From NCBI RefSeq assembly GCF_014697195.1, contig NZ_JACJRJ010000028.1:18830-82829 (forward strand): a stretch of DNA of 64,000 nucleotides, written 5' to 3'. Origin of the DNA: Cylindrospermum sp. FACHB-282 (lineage in GTDB: Bacteria > Cyanobacteriota > Cyanobacteriia > Cyanobacteriales > Nostocaceae). The position numbers and the translations under genes are program-made. Below are positions 30,888-39,189 of this stretch, in pieces (positions within the stretch are counted from its first letter, which is position 1; every line of letters begins with the position of its first letter). The notes beneath the pieces were generated by a model, which searched no databases, was not told the DNA's origin, and saw nothing but the letters and a program-made list of their open reading frames with translations.

Positions 30888-31391
30888 TCATAAGTTATTC
30901 TGCTTATCACTCCATCCCGCCATTTCACAGGGTTTGGTGCCATCTATAATTGACTGCAAATGCTGATTAAAATCGCCTGCTTGTTGACCCAAGGCACTGA
31001 AAAAATCATGATCAATTTTGTTGACTATCTTAATTGCCTCTATTGTCAACTCATAACCTTTATTAGTTATGCTTAATGCCTTTGCTCTGGTATCTTTGGC
31101 ATCAGTTTCTCGTTTAATTAAACATCGTTGTTCCAAAGCACGTAAAACTTTGGAAGTCATCATAATATCTGTCTTAGCGTGAGCAGCTAACCTGGCTTGG
31201 GTAACTGTTTCTTCCCCTTGACTTAGCCAAATAATTCCTGCTAGTAAGACAAACTGTACATGAGTCAATCCCAGATGGCTCAGTCCATTATTCATTTTCC
31301 TTTGCCAGAAATTAGATACCTGCCAGAGTAAAAATCCTGGGCTATCATCTGGACTCTCAAACTGAAATACTTGGTTGTTCGGCAATGTCAA
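30888..31391 (-). CDS. MarR-family transcriptional regulator
   Basis: 167 residues. Winged helix-turn-helix of the MarR family (about 50-125): VTQARLAAHAKTDIMMTSKVLRALEQRCLIKRE, then wing TKDTRAKALSITNKG. The ligand is unknown. The start is a TTG at 31391, preceded by AAAGAGAG at suitable spacing; the next Met is 32 residues in and would remove the first dimerisation helix. It leads a two-gene unit with the exonuclease. Confidence 0.85.
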   Translation of the reverse strand: MTLPNNQVFQFESPDDSPGFLLWQVSNFWQRKMNNGLSHLGLTHVQFVLLAGIIWLSQGEETVTQARLAAHAKTDIMMTSKVLRALEQRCLIKRETDAKDTRAKALSITNKGYELTIEAIKIVNKIDHDFFSALGQQAGDFNQHLQSIIDGTKPCEMAGWSDKQNNL

Positions 31392-31953
31392 ATTTCACTC
31401 TCTTTATTATTTCTCTATTTGGCAACATCAAGCTAGCAACTACATCAAAATCAGGTTTGTGAATTTCCCATAAACCAAATCTCAATATATAGACTCAGTA
31501 AAGTTGATTCTCAATAAAATCCAGATGGGGTATTACTGGAAATATAGATGCTTCACAACCATCAAAAAACTGGATCTCGCGCCAGAAAAGAATAAATTTA
31601 TTACTTATATCATAATCATAGGTTTCCTTGCCGATAACTCTAGCGATTACTGTGAAAGCTTGACATTTTTCCTGGCACCCAAATTTAAGTTTCGGGGGCT
31701 AATAAATCACCTATTTATTGACGTTCAGGCATTTAAGCGGTTACTTTTTGCCATGACAGGCTTGCATAAAATCACCTTTGATCTGCTTTTGCACATGATT
31801 TTTGGATGCCATCACTATCCAGTATCTAGGATTTTTCATCAGAGTATTCAGATGAAAGTTATGATTATATTAATCGTGATTAATATACTATCCAAGTAAG
31901 CGTGGAAACATCTAAATACTTGCTTGACTAATTAGTGAGTATGTGATACTGAA
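31392..31953. other. Intergenic region, no supported gene
   Basis: A plus-strand open frame of 131 codons (31504-31899, TTG start) exists but has no Shine-Dalgarno, no recognisable domain, and a composition (Ile/Phe/Cys/His-rich) typical of chance frames. I do not call it. The MarR promoter should be just above 31391. Confidence 0.4.
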
Positions 31954-32448
31954 TTAGGCTGAAGCAAAAGGTTTGATCCAGCCAATTTGCAAGGCGGTAT
32001 CGAGAGTGATCTGCACCAAAGCAGCAGCGGCTCCGCCAACACAAACCAAAATACACTTTCAAGAGCCAGCAGAATTCCAACCAACTTCTATCTGGGTTAA
32101 TCCCCGCACTAAACCAAAGGCAAAGACTCCACCAGCTTTGAGTTGGGCATTTTTATCTAAGGGGATAATATAGCGGTAGGTGACACCAACCAGTAAGCCA
32201 GAGAACCTAGCAATCGCCCCACTCAGCCAAAAGTGTAAATTTAGAGGAGTAATTTGCCAACTGGTAAGTATCGTAAAATACTTTGCTAGCACTAAAGCAT
32301 TCACAAAACTGGTAATCAGGAAAGCTAAACCGAGAGATAAACCCCCAATTATTAGAGCCTTGAGGGATTCTAAGGGTTCTACCATCAGTTGAATATCTGA
32401 ATGAAGATTCACAATTGTCCAACACCTCCACCAATGCAGTTGATTCAT
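31954..32448 (-). pseudogene. Membrane protein gene interrupted by in-frame TGA
   Basis: The minus frame from ATG 32448 encodes a hydrophobic protein (LIIGGLSLGLAFLITSFVNAL, then three more helices). It meets a TGA at 32059-32061 and stays open in the same frame for 34 more codons (KCILVCVGGAAAALVQITL to IGWIKPFASA) before TAA at 31954. The post-stop part is a clear additional membrane helix and a conserved-looking C-terminus. A single nonsense change, or readthrough, best explains this. AAAGGA precedes ATG 32448; an ATG at 32385 (MVEPLESLKA) is an alternative start. Function unknown. The truncated product would be 129 residues. Confidence 0.7.
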
Positions 32449-32511
32449 CAACTGTCCTTTCCCGGTATGATAAATATTAGAGACCTCTTGTAATTATTGA
32501 AAATAAAGACT

Positions 32512-32601
32512 ATGGAGATTTTGACACTGGGCTGGGTATCATTGCTAGTTGTATTCACTTGGTCAATTGCAATGGTAGTTTGGGGACGCAACGGACTGTA
32601 G
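32512..32601 (+). CDS. petN: Cytochrome b6f complex subunit PetN
   Basis: 29 residues, [18 protein letters not shown] then [11 protein letters not shown]: a single membrane helix identical in character to cyanobacterial and plastid PetN (subunit VIII). It is required for stability of the cytochrome b6f complex, which carries electrons from plastoquinol to plastocyanin. Its stop codon overlaps the Shine-Dalgarno of the next small gene, so the two are translated in tandem. It is divergent from the interrupted membrane protein gene. Confidence 0.96.
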   Translation: MEILTLGWVSLLVVFTWSIAMVVWGRNGL

Positions 32602-32608
32602 AGGAATT

Positions 32609-32770
32609 GTGGAAAATCCATTCCTGAGTATTTTGGCTTTAGTTGCTGTACTGCTTCTGGTAGCAGTCACTGGAGGTGTTGGTTATTTGACACTGGCAGA
32701 TTGGCGCGATCGCCGACGTCGAGAAGACGAAGCACGCGAACTCCGACGCAACACTCCCAAGCGGCGATAA
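32609..32770 (+). CDS. Small single-helix membrane protein downstream of petN
   Basis: 53 residues from a GTG start at 32609, with GAGGA at 32601-32605 starting on the last base of the petN stop. An N-terminal hydrophobic helix (about 5-30, LALVAVLLLVAVTGGVGYL) is followed by a strongly charged tail (WRDRRRREDEARELRRN) that should face the cytoplasm. I do not recognise the family; such short genes next to petN are known in cyanobacteria to my recollection. Tight coupling to petN suggests a role at the b6f complex or thylakoid membrane (inference). Confidence 0.75.
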   Translation: MENPFLSILALVAVLLLVAVTGGVGYLTLADWRDRRRREDEARELRRNTPKRR

Positions 32771-32948
32771 TTCTCTATGCAGCAAATATAGGGCTATTTT
32801 CTGCGACCAAAAATATTTTTTAAGGACACGGTATTGTCGTGTCCTTATATTCTTAGATTTATAAATCTAATCAAACTGCGTTCAACACTTAAATCACTTC
32901 CTTTCTGGAAATATATTACCAGCAATATTGTTCGCGTTTTCTACACAA

Positions 32949-33116
32949 ATGAAGTACAAGGATTTACATATACGATTGTCAGAAAGGCAGTTAAATAAAT
33001 TACGAGCTTATACGGTGCATAAAGAAAAGGCTATTACCAGTCTGATAGAAGGCTGGATTGATAAACGACCGAACACAGAAATTCACAAAAACGACCCTAA
33101 CCCGATTCCTTCTTAA
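32949..33116 (+). CDS. Small ribbon-helix-helix-like protein
   Basis: 55 residues from ATG 32949 (MKYKDLHIRLSERQLNKL). The first 45 residues fit a ribbon-helix-helix pattern: a short beta segment DLHIRLS, a helix, a turn and a second helix AITSLIEGWID. This is the size of a small DNA-binding or antitoxin-like protein. No toxin gene follows; the histidine kinase gene begins less than 100 bases later. An in-frame TTG at 32928 would add seven residues. Confidence 0.6.
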   Translation: MKYKDLHIRLSERQLNKLRAYTVHKEKAITSLIEGWIDKRPNTEIHKNDPNPIPS

Positions 33117-33208
33117 GCTTGCGGCTTAATTTACTCAGAGTTTGCATCGTTTTTGTCCCGGCATTCATCTCACTCATTACTCCCGCTATTGCGGTGAGTG
33201 AGAGGCTT

Positions 33209-36200
33209 ATGCCGGAGTTAGCTAAAATAGAGCTAATACAATCAAGTTCCCAACAAAAATATCAGCCAGATATGACATTTTCCCTGTGTCAGGGTGACCA
33301 ACAAAAAGCTTTGTCTAGAGTAATTGCTCACATTCGCGAGTCTCTAGATATAGACACCATCTTCAAAATTACAGTCACCGAAGTGCGCCAGCTTCTGAAC
33401 ACTGACAGAGTTGGGGTATTTCGGTTTTATCCTGAGTTGGAATGGGAAGGAGAATTTCTCTATGAGGATGTAGGAACAGAATGGGTTCCAGCATTGGCAA
33501 CTAAACTGCGCGACCACTGCTTTGCTGCGGAATTTGCCGGACTATATCAACAAGGTCGGATTAAAGCGATCGCTGATATCTATCTTGATAGTGCCAGCGA
33601 TTGCCACGTCCAAATTCTAGAAAGATTCCAAGTACGTGCCAATATAGCTGCCCCCCTGATGAAAGGTAAAGATTTATGGGGATTGCTATGTATTCATCAA
33701 TGTAGCGGCCCACGGCAATGGGAAGGATCAGAAATTGAGTTTGTGCAACTAATTGCCGAACATTTGGCAGTTGCCTTGCAGCAAGCAGATTACCTGGAAC
33801 AGGTAAAACTACAATCGGCACAACTAGCACAAGCAAAAGCCAGAGAAAAAGCAGCGGAATGGCAGAAAATAATAGCCAAAACCATTGAGAAAATTCGTCA
33901 GTCTCTAGACTTAGAAAGTATTTTCCGCACCAGCACCGAAGAACTCAGGCATTTGCTAAAAGCTGATCGCGTGGCTATCTATCGCTTCAATCCAGATTGG
34001 AGTGGTGAATTCGTGTTTGAATCTCTGTCAGAGGGTTGGGACGCCCTGATGCTAGAGCAGTTACAGCGCCCAGAATTGGGTGAAAACATCAGCGAATGTC
34101 GGTTGCAAGACTTAATTGCACCCCCAGTGACTGATACTTACTTACAAGACACAGAGGGTGGTCGCTTCAGTAGAGGTGAAGTATACCGTGTTTGTAATGA
34201 TATTTACAACACTGGCTTTAGCGACTGCTACATTAAAGTCTTAGAGAGCTATCAGGCCAGAGCTTATGTAATCATTGCCATTCTTCATAATCAAAAGCTC
34301 TGGGGCTTGCTAGCCGTTTACCAAAATGCCGGGCCTCGTGATTGGCAAGAAGATGAGGTGTACTTGCTCACACAAGTTGGCAGCCAATTTAGTGTAGCTT
34401 TACAGCAAGCTGTATTTTTACAACAAATGCAGACCCAAGCAGCAGAGATCAGCAAAGCTGCGGAAAGGCAAAGAGGACTAGCGAACACAGTAGAAAAAAT
34501 TCGCCAGTCTCTTGACATTGACACCATTTTTAAAACCACTACTCAAGAAGTTCTGCGGTTATTAGAAGTAGAAAGAGTAGCAATTTATCGCTTCTACCCT
34601 GACTGGAGTGGGGAATTTGTTGCTGATTCCATTGTTGATGGTTGGACGCCAATGGTTAAGCCACAGCCAGTTACGGAACGGCTCCTTTTGCAAGGGACGA
34701 AAGCAGGTAAATTTGCACGGAATGAAATATTTGTCCCGATTTCTCAAGGCGAAAAATTGTGGGGATTGCTAGTAGCTTATCAAAACTCCCAACCCCGTTA
34801 TTGGCAAGATGAAGAAATCAACTTGCTGGCCCAAGTTGGCATCCAACTGGGGGTAGCATTACAGCAAGCTGAGTCCTTGAAACAAGTGCAGGTGCAAGCG
34901 GAGAAACTGGCTAAAGCTACCGAAAGGGAAAAGGCATTAGCAGCAACGGTGGAGAAAATTCGCCAGTCTCTTGATCTGAATACTATTTTTGCTACCAGTA
35001 CTCAAGAAGTGCAGCGGCTATTGGAAGTTGATCGAGTGACAATTTATCGCTTCCGCCCTGATTGGAGTGGGGAATTTGTTGCCGAGTCATTAGCCTATGG
35101 TTGGACACCGATACGGGAACTTGTGCCTGTAATTGCCGATGATTATCTGCAAAAAACCCAAGGAGGAGACTACGCTAAGGGTAAAATTCTTGTCATTAAA
35201 GATACCCACACCAGCAATGATTCTAATCGCCATTTTGCCCTAATTGAGCCAATGGAGGCGAGGGCCTATATGATTGTGCCGATTTTTCAGGGGGAGAAAC
35301 TCTGGGGATTACTGGCAGCGTATCAAAATACAGAACCCTATGATTGGCAAGAGGATGAAGTAGATTTGCTGGTGCAAATTGGTTCTCAATTGGGGGTAGG
35401 ACTTCAGCAAGCGGAATTGCTCGAACGAACTCGCCGTCAAAAAGAAGAAATTACCCAGACTCTCAAAGAATTGCAGAAAACTCAAAGCCAGTTAATTCAA
35501 AGTGAAAAAATGGCTGGATTAGGGCAGTTAGTTGCTGGGGTAGCCCATGAAATTAACAACCCGATTAGCTTTATTTACGGTAATATCCCCTACGTTACTC
35601 AACATACTAAAGATTTGCTAAACTTGCTGCGCCTTTACCAAGAAAACTATCCTCAGCCAACAAGGGAAATTCAACAGCAAGCAGCAGAACTGGATTTAGA
35701 TTTTATTGCTGATGACTTACCCAAAATCCTCACTTCTATGATGATGGGGGCAGATCGCATCCGTGAATTAGTCTTGTCGTTACGGACTTTTTCTCGACTT
35801 GATGAAGCAGAAATGAAGCCTGTTGATTTGCATGAAGGTATTGAAAGCACTCTTTTGATTTTGCAACATTGGCTGCAACCAGAGACTAAATCCCTAGCTA
35901 TTGAGGTAGTTAAAGAATATGGTGATTTGCCTCTAGTTGAATGCTATGCAGCTCAGATGAATCAGGTGTTTATGAACATTCTGAGTAATGCAATTGATGC
36001 TCTGGAAAAATTAGCATCTGCTGGAGAAATAATTGAAAATCCTACAATTTGGATTCGTACAGCAGTCATTGAAGGAAATTATATCCAGATTCGCATTGCT
36101 GATAACGGTTGTGGTATTCCGGAGGGGATGGAATCGCGTATTTTTGAACCTTTCTTTACAACTAAGCAACCTGGTCAAGGTACTGGTTTAGGTCTATCAA

Positions 36201-36304
36201 TTAGCTACCAGATTATTGTGGAAAAACATGGCGGTCAAATCAAGTGTGTTTCTCAACCTGGTAACGGTTGTGAGATTTGGATAAAAATTCCGATGAAACG
36301 GTAG
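33209..36304 (+). CDS. Four-GAF sensor histidine kinase, candidate cyanobacteriochrome
   Basis: 1031 residues from ATG 33209. Four GAF domains lie at about 40-190, 225-400, 425-550 and 575-735 (numbering from this Met), each preceded by the helix repeat EKIRQSLD. A coiled segment leads to a HisKA domain with H780 (LGQLVAGVAHEINNP) and a HATPase domain with N, G1 (DNGCGIP) and G2 (GTGLGLS) boxes; it lacks a receiver. GAF1 has DHCF at 102-105 and CH at 132-133 followed by ILERFQVRAN, the two-cysteine pattern of DXCF cyanobacteriochromes. GAF2 keeps only the second Cys (C340-Y). The ATG has GAGAGG close upstream; a TTG at 33119 would add 30 hydrophobic residues. No partner response regulator adjoins. 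Confidence 0.88.
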   Translation: MPELAKIELIQSSSQQKYQPDMTFSLCQGDQQKALSRVIAHIRESLDIDTIFKITVTEVRQLLNTDRVGVFRFYPELEWEGEFLYEDVGTEWVPALATKLRDHCFAAEFAGLYQQGRIKAIADIYLDSASDCHVQILERFQVRANIAAPLMKGKDLWGLLCIHQCSGPRQWEGSEIEFVQLIAEHLAVALQQADYLEQVKLQSAQLAQAKAREKAAEWQKIIAKTIEKIRQSLDLESIFRTSTEELRHLLKADRVAIYRFNPDWSGEFVFESLSEGWDALMLEQLQRPELGENISECRLQDLIAPPVTDTYLQDTEGGRFSRGEVYRVCNDIYNTGFSDCYIKVLESYQARAYVIIAILHNQKLWGLLAVYQNAGPRDWQEDEVYLLTQVGSQFSVALQQAVFLQQMQTQAAEISKAAERQRGLANTVEKIRQSLDIDTIFKTTTQEVLRLLEVERVAIYRFYPDWSGEFVADSIVDGWTPMVKPQPVTERLLLQGTKAGKFARNEIFVPISQGEKLWGLLVAYQNSQPRYWQDEEINLLAQVGIQLGVALQQAESLKQVQVQAEKLAKATEREKALAATVEKIRQSLDLNTIFATSTQEVQRLLEVDRVTIYRFRPDWSGEFVAESLAYGWTPIRELVPVIADDYLQKTQGGDYAKGKILVIKDTHTSNDSNRHFALIEPMEARAYMIVPIFQGEKLWGLLAAYQNTEPYDWQEDEVDLLVQIGSQLGVGLQQAELLERTRRQKEEITQTLKELQKTQSQLIQSEKMAGLGQLVAGVAHEINNPISFIYGNIPYVTQHTKDLLNLLRLYQENYPQPTREIQQQAAELDLDFIADDLPKILTSMMMGADRIRELVLSLRTFSRLDEAEMKPVDLHEGIESTLLILQHWLQPETKSLAIEVVKEYGDLPLVECYAAQMNQVFMNILSNAIDALEKLASAGEIIENPTIWIRTAVIEGNYIQIRIADNGCGIPEGMESRIFEPFFTTKQPGQGTGLGLSISYQIIVEKHGGQIKCVSQPGNGCEIWIKIPMKR

Positions 36305-36418
36305 GTTAAAGTATTTGTTTGGCGCAAATGATGATCTGATGATTTACAATTGTTAGAACTTTTGAAGGAACATCGCCTGATGAAGTTTTGCAAAAAGTTA
36401 GCTTGAGGGGATTTAAAC

Positions 36419-36631
36419 ATGAAACAATATCTACCTTTTATACTTATTGGCTTTCTGCTATTTGTGGCAGGAGGTGATAAGGTGTTTCCTGGTGCTCTAG
36501 GTCAAGCTAGCACTCAAACCCGTACAGCCATGAACAATTTTTTTATGGGTCTGTCTCCCTCTTGGAAACCGAAGACGAAACCCTATGAGCGGACAGAGCA
36601 ACAACTGCGGGAAGCAGAACAACAAAAATAG
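36419..36631 (+). CDS. Small single-pass membrane protein
   Basis: 70 residues: an N-terminal hydrophobic helix (about 4-20, LPFILIGFLLFVAGG) and a polar tail rich in Lys, Gln and Glu. It could be a membrane anchor or an uncleaved signal. A Shine-Dalgarno (GAGGGG) lies before ATG 36419, and a terminator-like hairpin follows, both supporting a real gene. Family not recognised. Confidence 0.7.
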   Translation: MKQYLPFILIGFLLFVAGGDKVFPGALGQASTQTRTAMNNFFMGLSPSWKPKTKPYERTEQQLREAEQQK

Positions 36632-36669
36632 CGATTTGGCTTGAAACTGAGCTTGATTATTACTACTCG

Positions 36670-36713
36670 AATAAAAAGATTAACTTAAATCAGCAATTAT
36701 CTATCTTTTTATT
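36670..36713 (+). terminator. Terminator after the 70-residue gene
   Basis: AATAAAAAGAT (36670-36680) pairs with ATCTTTTTATT (36703-36713), 11 bp with a 22-base loop; the 3' arm itself is T-rich. About 40 bases past the stop. Confidence 0.5.
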
Positions 36714-36759
36714 ACAAGAGAAGTGATGCTAAAATCATATATCCATAAAGGAGAAGATT

Positions 36760-37215
36760 ATGAGCAATCAATCTGTTCATACAACCAATAATCTCTACGC
36801 ACAAGATTATAATTTATGGTTAGAGAAAACTGCTTATTTGTTAAAAAATAAGAATTTCTTAGAGTTGGATTTAGAAATTTTAATTGAAGAAATTGAAAGT
36901 ATGGGAAGAAGTGATAAAAATGCTTTAAGGAGTAATCTTAGAGTGCTTTTAATGCACCTTCTCAAATACAAATTTCAACCCCAAAACCGATCCAATAGCT
37001 GGTTATACACTATCTATGAACATCGTCAAAGATTGCAAGAAGCATTTTTAGATAGTCCTAGCCTAAAAAGCTATTATACGGAAGTTTTTGATATTTGTTA
37101 CCAACATGCTCGCAAAGAAGCATCTATTGAAACTGGACTTCCTCTGTCTATTTTTCCTCAAGACTATCCTTTTTCTGTTGATGAAACCTTAGACTCTGAT
37201 TTCTTCCCAAGTTAA
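36760..37215 (+). CDS. DUF29 domain protein
   Basis: 151 residues covering the whole DUF29 domain, with the typical YAQDYNLWLEKTAYLLKNK near the start and LEILIEEIESMGRSDK in the middle. All-helical, cytosolic, function unknown. DUF29 proteins are highly multiplied in cyanobacteria and are often near mobile or toxin-antitoxin-like genes. AAAGGAG is at good spacing before ATG 36760. Confidence 0.92.
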   Translation: MSNQSVHTTNNLYAQDYNLWLEKTAYLLKNKNFLELDLEILIEEIESMGRSDKNALRSNLRVLLMHLLKYKFQPQNRSNSWLYTIYEHRQRLQEAFLDSPSLKSYYTEVFDICYQHARKEASIETGLPLSIFPQDYPFSVDETLDSDFFPS

Positions 37216-37231
37216 TCACAATCGGTTTTTT

Positions 37232-37332
37232 GTTTCGCGCACCAGCGAAGCGTATCCCTTACGGGAGCCGGAGGCTCTAGCACGAAGTGCGTTAGGCGCA
37301 AAGGTGCAAAGGAAGAAAAAGAAGGCGCGATA
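37232..37332. repeat. Dispersed intergenic repeat, copy A
   Basis: About 100 bases starting CGCACCAGCGAAGCG and including GGAGGCTCTAGCACGAAGTG, CGTTAGGCGCAAAG and AAAGGAAGAAA. A closely similar copy is at 38352-38450. The following 37333-37584 holds further repeat pieces (CGCAGAGGCGCAAAGCCGCAGAG) and the toxin-antitoxin promoter; no gene. Confidence 0.85.
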
Positions 37333-37584
37333 GCGAAGCGCTGCTGCTTTCAGCAGATCGCATTTTTCGGGTGTGTGGCTATATCTTTTTTGTCTCACGC
37401 AGAGGCGCAAAGCCGCAGAGAGAGTAAGAAGAGGGCAATGCACGTTGGAAATGATTGCATTTTGGAGGTTTGGGATTTTTAAGAGCGATCGCCAACTCTG
37501 ATCTTATATACTTGTTATATGTACAGGTAATAAAATGTGCTGTTTCATGTTAGTTAAGTTACATTCAACAGGATGAGACAACAA

Positions 37585-37863
37585 ATGACTATACAGCTAC
37601 AATTGAAACCAGAAATAGAAGCTCGTATTATTGCCCAAGCTACTAAACAAGGTTTATCAGTAGAAGCTTATCTTGAATCTTTGATTGAAGATAGTTTGAC
37701 AAATCAGGAGGAACAATCTTTTTCTCAAGTAGCAACTCAGGAGGAGTGGGAAACTGCACTAACAAATTTAATCAATAGTCCTGCTTTTGCTTTAGCACCA
37801 CCACTTTCAGATGCAGCTATTAGTCGTGATGGTATTTATACCAGAGAAGATGAAATGTTATGA
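37585..37863 (+). CDS. Antitoxin of a PIN-domain toxin-antitoxin pair
   Basis: 92 residues from ATG 37585. The N-terminal 50 residues (MTIQLQLKPEIEARIIAQA, then GLSVEAYLESLIED) fit a small DNA-binding, ribbon-helix-helix-like dimerisation unit. The acidic C-terminal tail should wrap the toxin. The stop overlaps the toxin start (ATGA), the standard arrangement. An upstream in-frame ATG at 37573 has no room for a Shine-Dalgarno, whereas AGGATGAG precedes 37585. Confidence 0.8.
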   Translation: MTIQLQLKPEIEARIIAQATKQGLSVEAYLESLIEDSLTNQEEQSFSQVATQEEWETALTNLINSPAFALAPPLSDAAISRDGIYTREDEML

Positions 37864-38309
37864 AATATCTGGTAGATACTAATATTTTACTGCGTCTAGT
37901 ACAAAAAAATAGTCCCATGCACCTTGATACTCAAAGGGCAATTTTAACGCTCAAAAAACAAGGTGATTTCTTATGTATTATCCCACAAAATATAATTGAA
38001 TTTTGGGCTGTTGCTACAAGACCAATTGAGAAAAATGATTTAGGTTTATCTATCACTCAAGCAGAAGAAGAAAGCGAAAAACTTAAAAAGATATTTATAT
38101 TGGAATGGGATACACCACTAATTTTTACTGAGTGGGAATCTCTTGTTATTAAATACCAAGTTATGGGAAAACAGGTGCATGATGCACGTTTAGCTGCGGC
38201 TATGGTAGCTCATAATATTACACATCTATTAACATTTAATGTTGATGATTTTAAACGGTTTTCGGAAATTATAGCTGTTGAGCCACGTGGTGTTGCAGCG
38301 CAGGCTTAA
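37860..38309 (+). CDS. PIN-domain ribonuclease toxin (VapC-like)
   Basis: 149 residues. PIN motifs are present: DTNILL (Asp6), a conserved Glu in NIIEFW (near residue 48), and the second acidic cluster VHDARLAAAMVAH (Asp near 102) with TFNVDDF (Asp near 122). These residues hold magnesium for RNA cleavage. It is translationally coupled to the antitoxin by a 4-base overlap. Its 3' end runs 41 bases into the end of the convergent 38269-39018 reading frame. Confidence 0.88.
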   Translation: MKYLVDTNILLRLVQKNSPMHLDTQRAILTLKKQGDFLCIIPQNIIEFWAVATRPIEKNDLGLSITQAEEESEKLKKIFILEWDTPLIFTEWESLVIKYQVMGKQVHDARLAAAMVAHNITHLLTFNVDDFKRFSEIIAVEPRGVAAQA

Positions 38310-39018
38310 TTATATTAGGGTTGTCGTAGCTTACTGTAGGTATCGCTTTTTTTTCACGCACCAGCGAAGCGTTCGCGGAGCGTGCCGGAGGCTCTAGCAC
38401 GAAGTGCGTTAGGCGCAAAGCCGCAAAGGAAGAAAGAGAAGAGGCGATATCTGTTACTTTTCTCCAATAATATTCATATCCCATACCGTAGAAAACAACA
38501 GCTTTAGGTTGATATTTTTTGATTCTCTGACTAATATGATTTATTCGTTTCTCAATACAATAATTTCTATAAGTATCTCTATCAGATAAAAAAGGAATCT
38601 TAGAATGTTTACCATATATCCAATTATTAATAGATGGTGATGGTAAAGGCAATAATTCTAATAAACAAGTCTCTTTATCTTCTCTACCTAATTTATTTAC
38701 TTGATATTGACGAACATCTTCTGTATCAATATTCTCTTTTCCATTAGCACTTAATGTAATACGAATTAATCCCTTCCATGTATTTTGTATTTTTGCATCC
38801 CATGCTCCCATATCTTCATGATATTTTGCAACATCGTCTATTTCCTTCTGCCCTCTTGTTGCCCATATATTTATTCTGTCATTAATATCGTTAAAGTCTT
38901 CTCCTCCTGCTTCTTCCATACCAATAAACCAATATTTTCCTTTATAATTACCATATCCATAAAATGTATCAATTCTTTTTTGTACAAGCTCATCATTCAA
39001 AAAAAATTGACTGTTCAT
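38269..39018 (-). CDS. Hypothetical protein with repeat-derived C-terminus
   Basis: 249 residues. The first about 190 have protein-like composition (KYWFIGMEEAGG near 28-39, PKAVVFYGMGYEYYW near 170-185). These resemble, loosely, uracil-DNA-glycosylase-fold proteins, but I cannot assign the family. The next 30 or so residues (AALRLTHFVLEPPARSANAS) are the translation of repeat copy B (38352-38450), and the last 20 overlap the PIN gene antisense. The natural C-terminus was probably replaced when the repeat entered. ATG 39018 starts just after an A/T-rich leader. Confidence 0.65.
   Translation of the reverse strand: MNSQFFLNDELVQKRIDTFYGYGNYKGKYWFIGMEEAGGEDFNDINDRINIWATRGQKEIDDVAKYHEDMGAWDAKIQNTWKGLIRITLSANGKENIDTEDVRQYQVNKLGREDKETCLLELLPLPSPSINNWIYGKHSKIPFLSDRDTYRNYCIEKRINHISQRIKKYQPKAVVFYGMGYEYYWRKVTDIASSLSSFAALRLTHFVLEPPARSANASLVREKKAIPTVSYDNPNIIKPALQHHVAQQL
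38352..38450. repeat. Dispersed intergenic repeat, copy B, inside a reading frame
   Basis: Same element as 37232-37332 in the same orientation; they share long exact blocks around GGAGGCTCTAGCACGAAGTG. Here it lies within the 3' part of the minus-strand gene 38269-39018 and is read in frame. Confidence 0.85.
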
Positions 39019-39189
39019 AAATATTTGATATTACGCTTTGGGAGTTTTTTACAATTAATTGCATTCTTTTAATTCTCTTTTATCTTTGCTCCTTTGCGAC
39101 TTTGCGCGAAACAAACCTCCCAACCTCTCTGCGCTTCTGCGTGAGAAAAAAGTAAGGGTATAGCAACAAACTACACCCCTACAAAAGGC

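Noticed and set aside
31504..31899. 131-codon plus-strand open frame
   Set aside because: TTG start without Shine-Dalgarno, no domain, composition of random A/T-rich DNA.
37216..37443. Minus-strand open frame through repeat copy A
   Set aside because: It consists of the translated dispersed repeat only.
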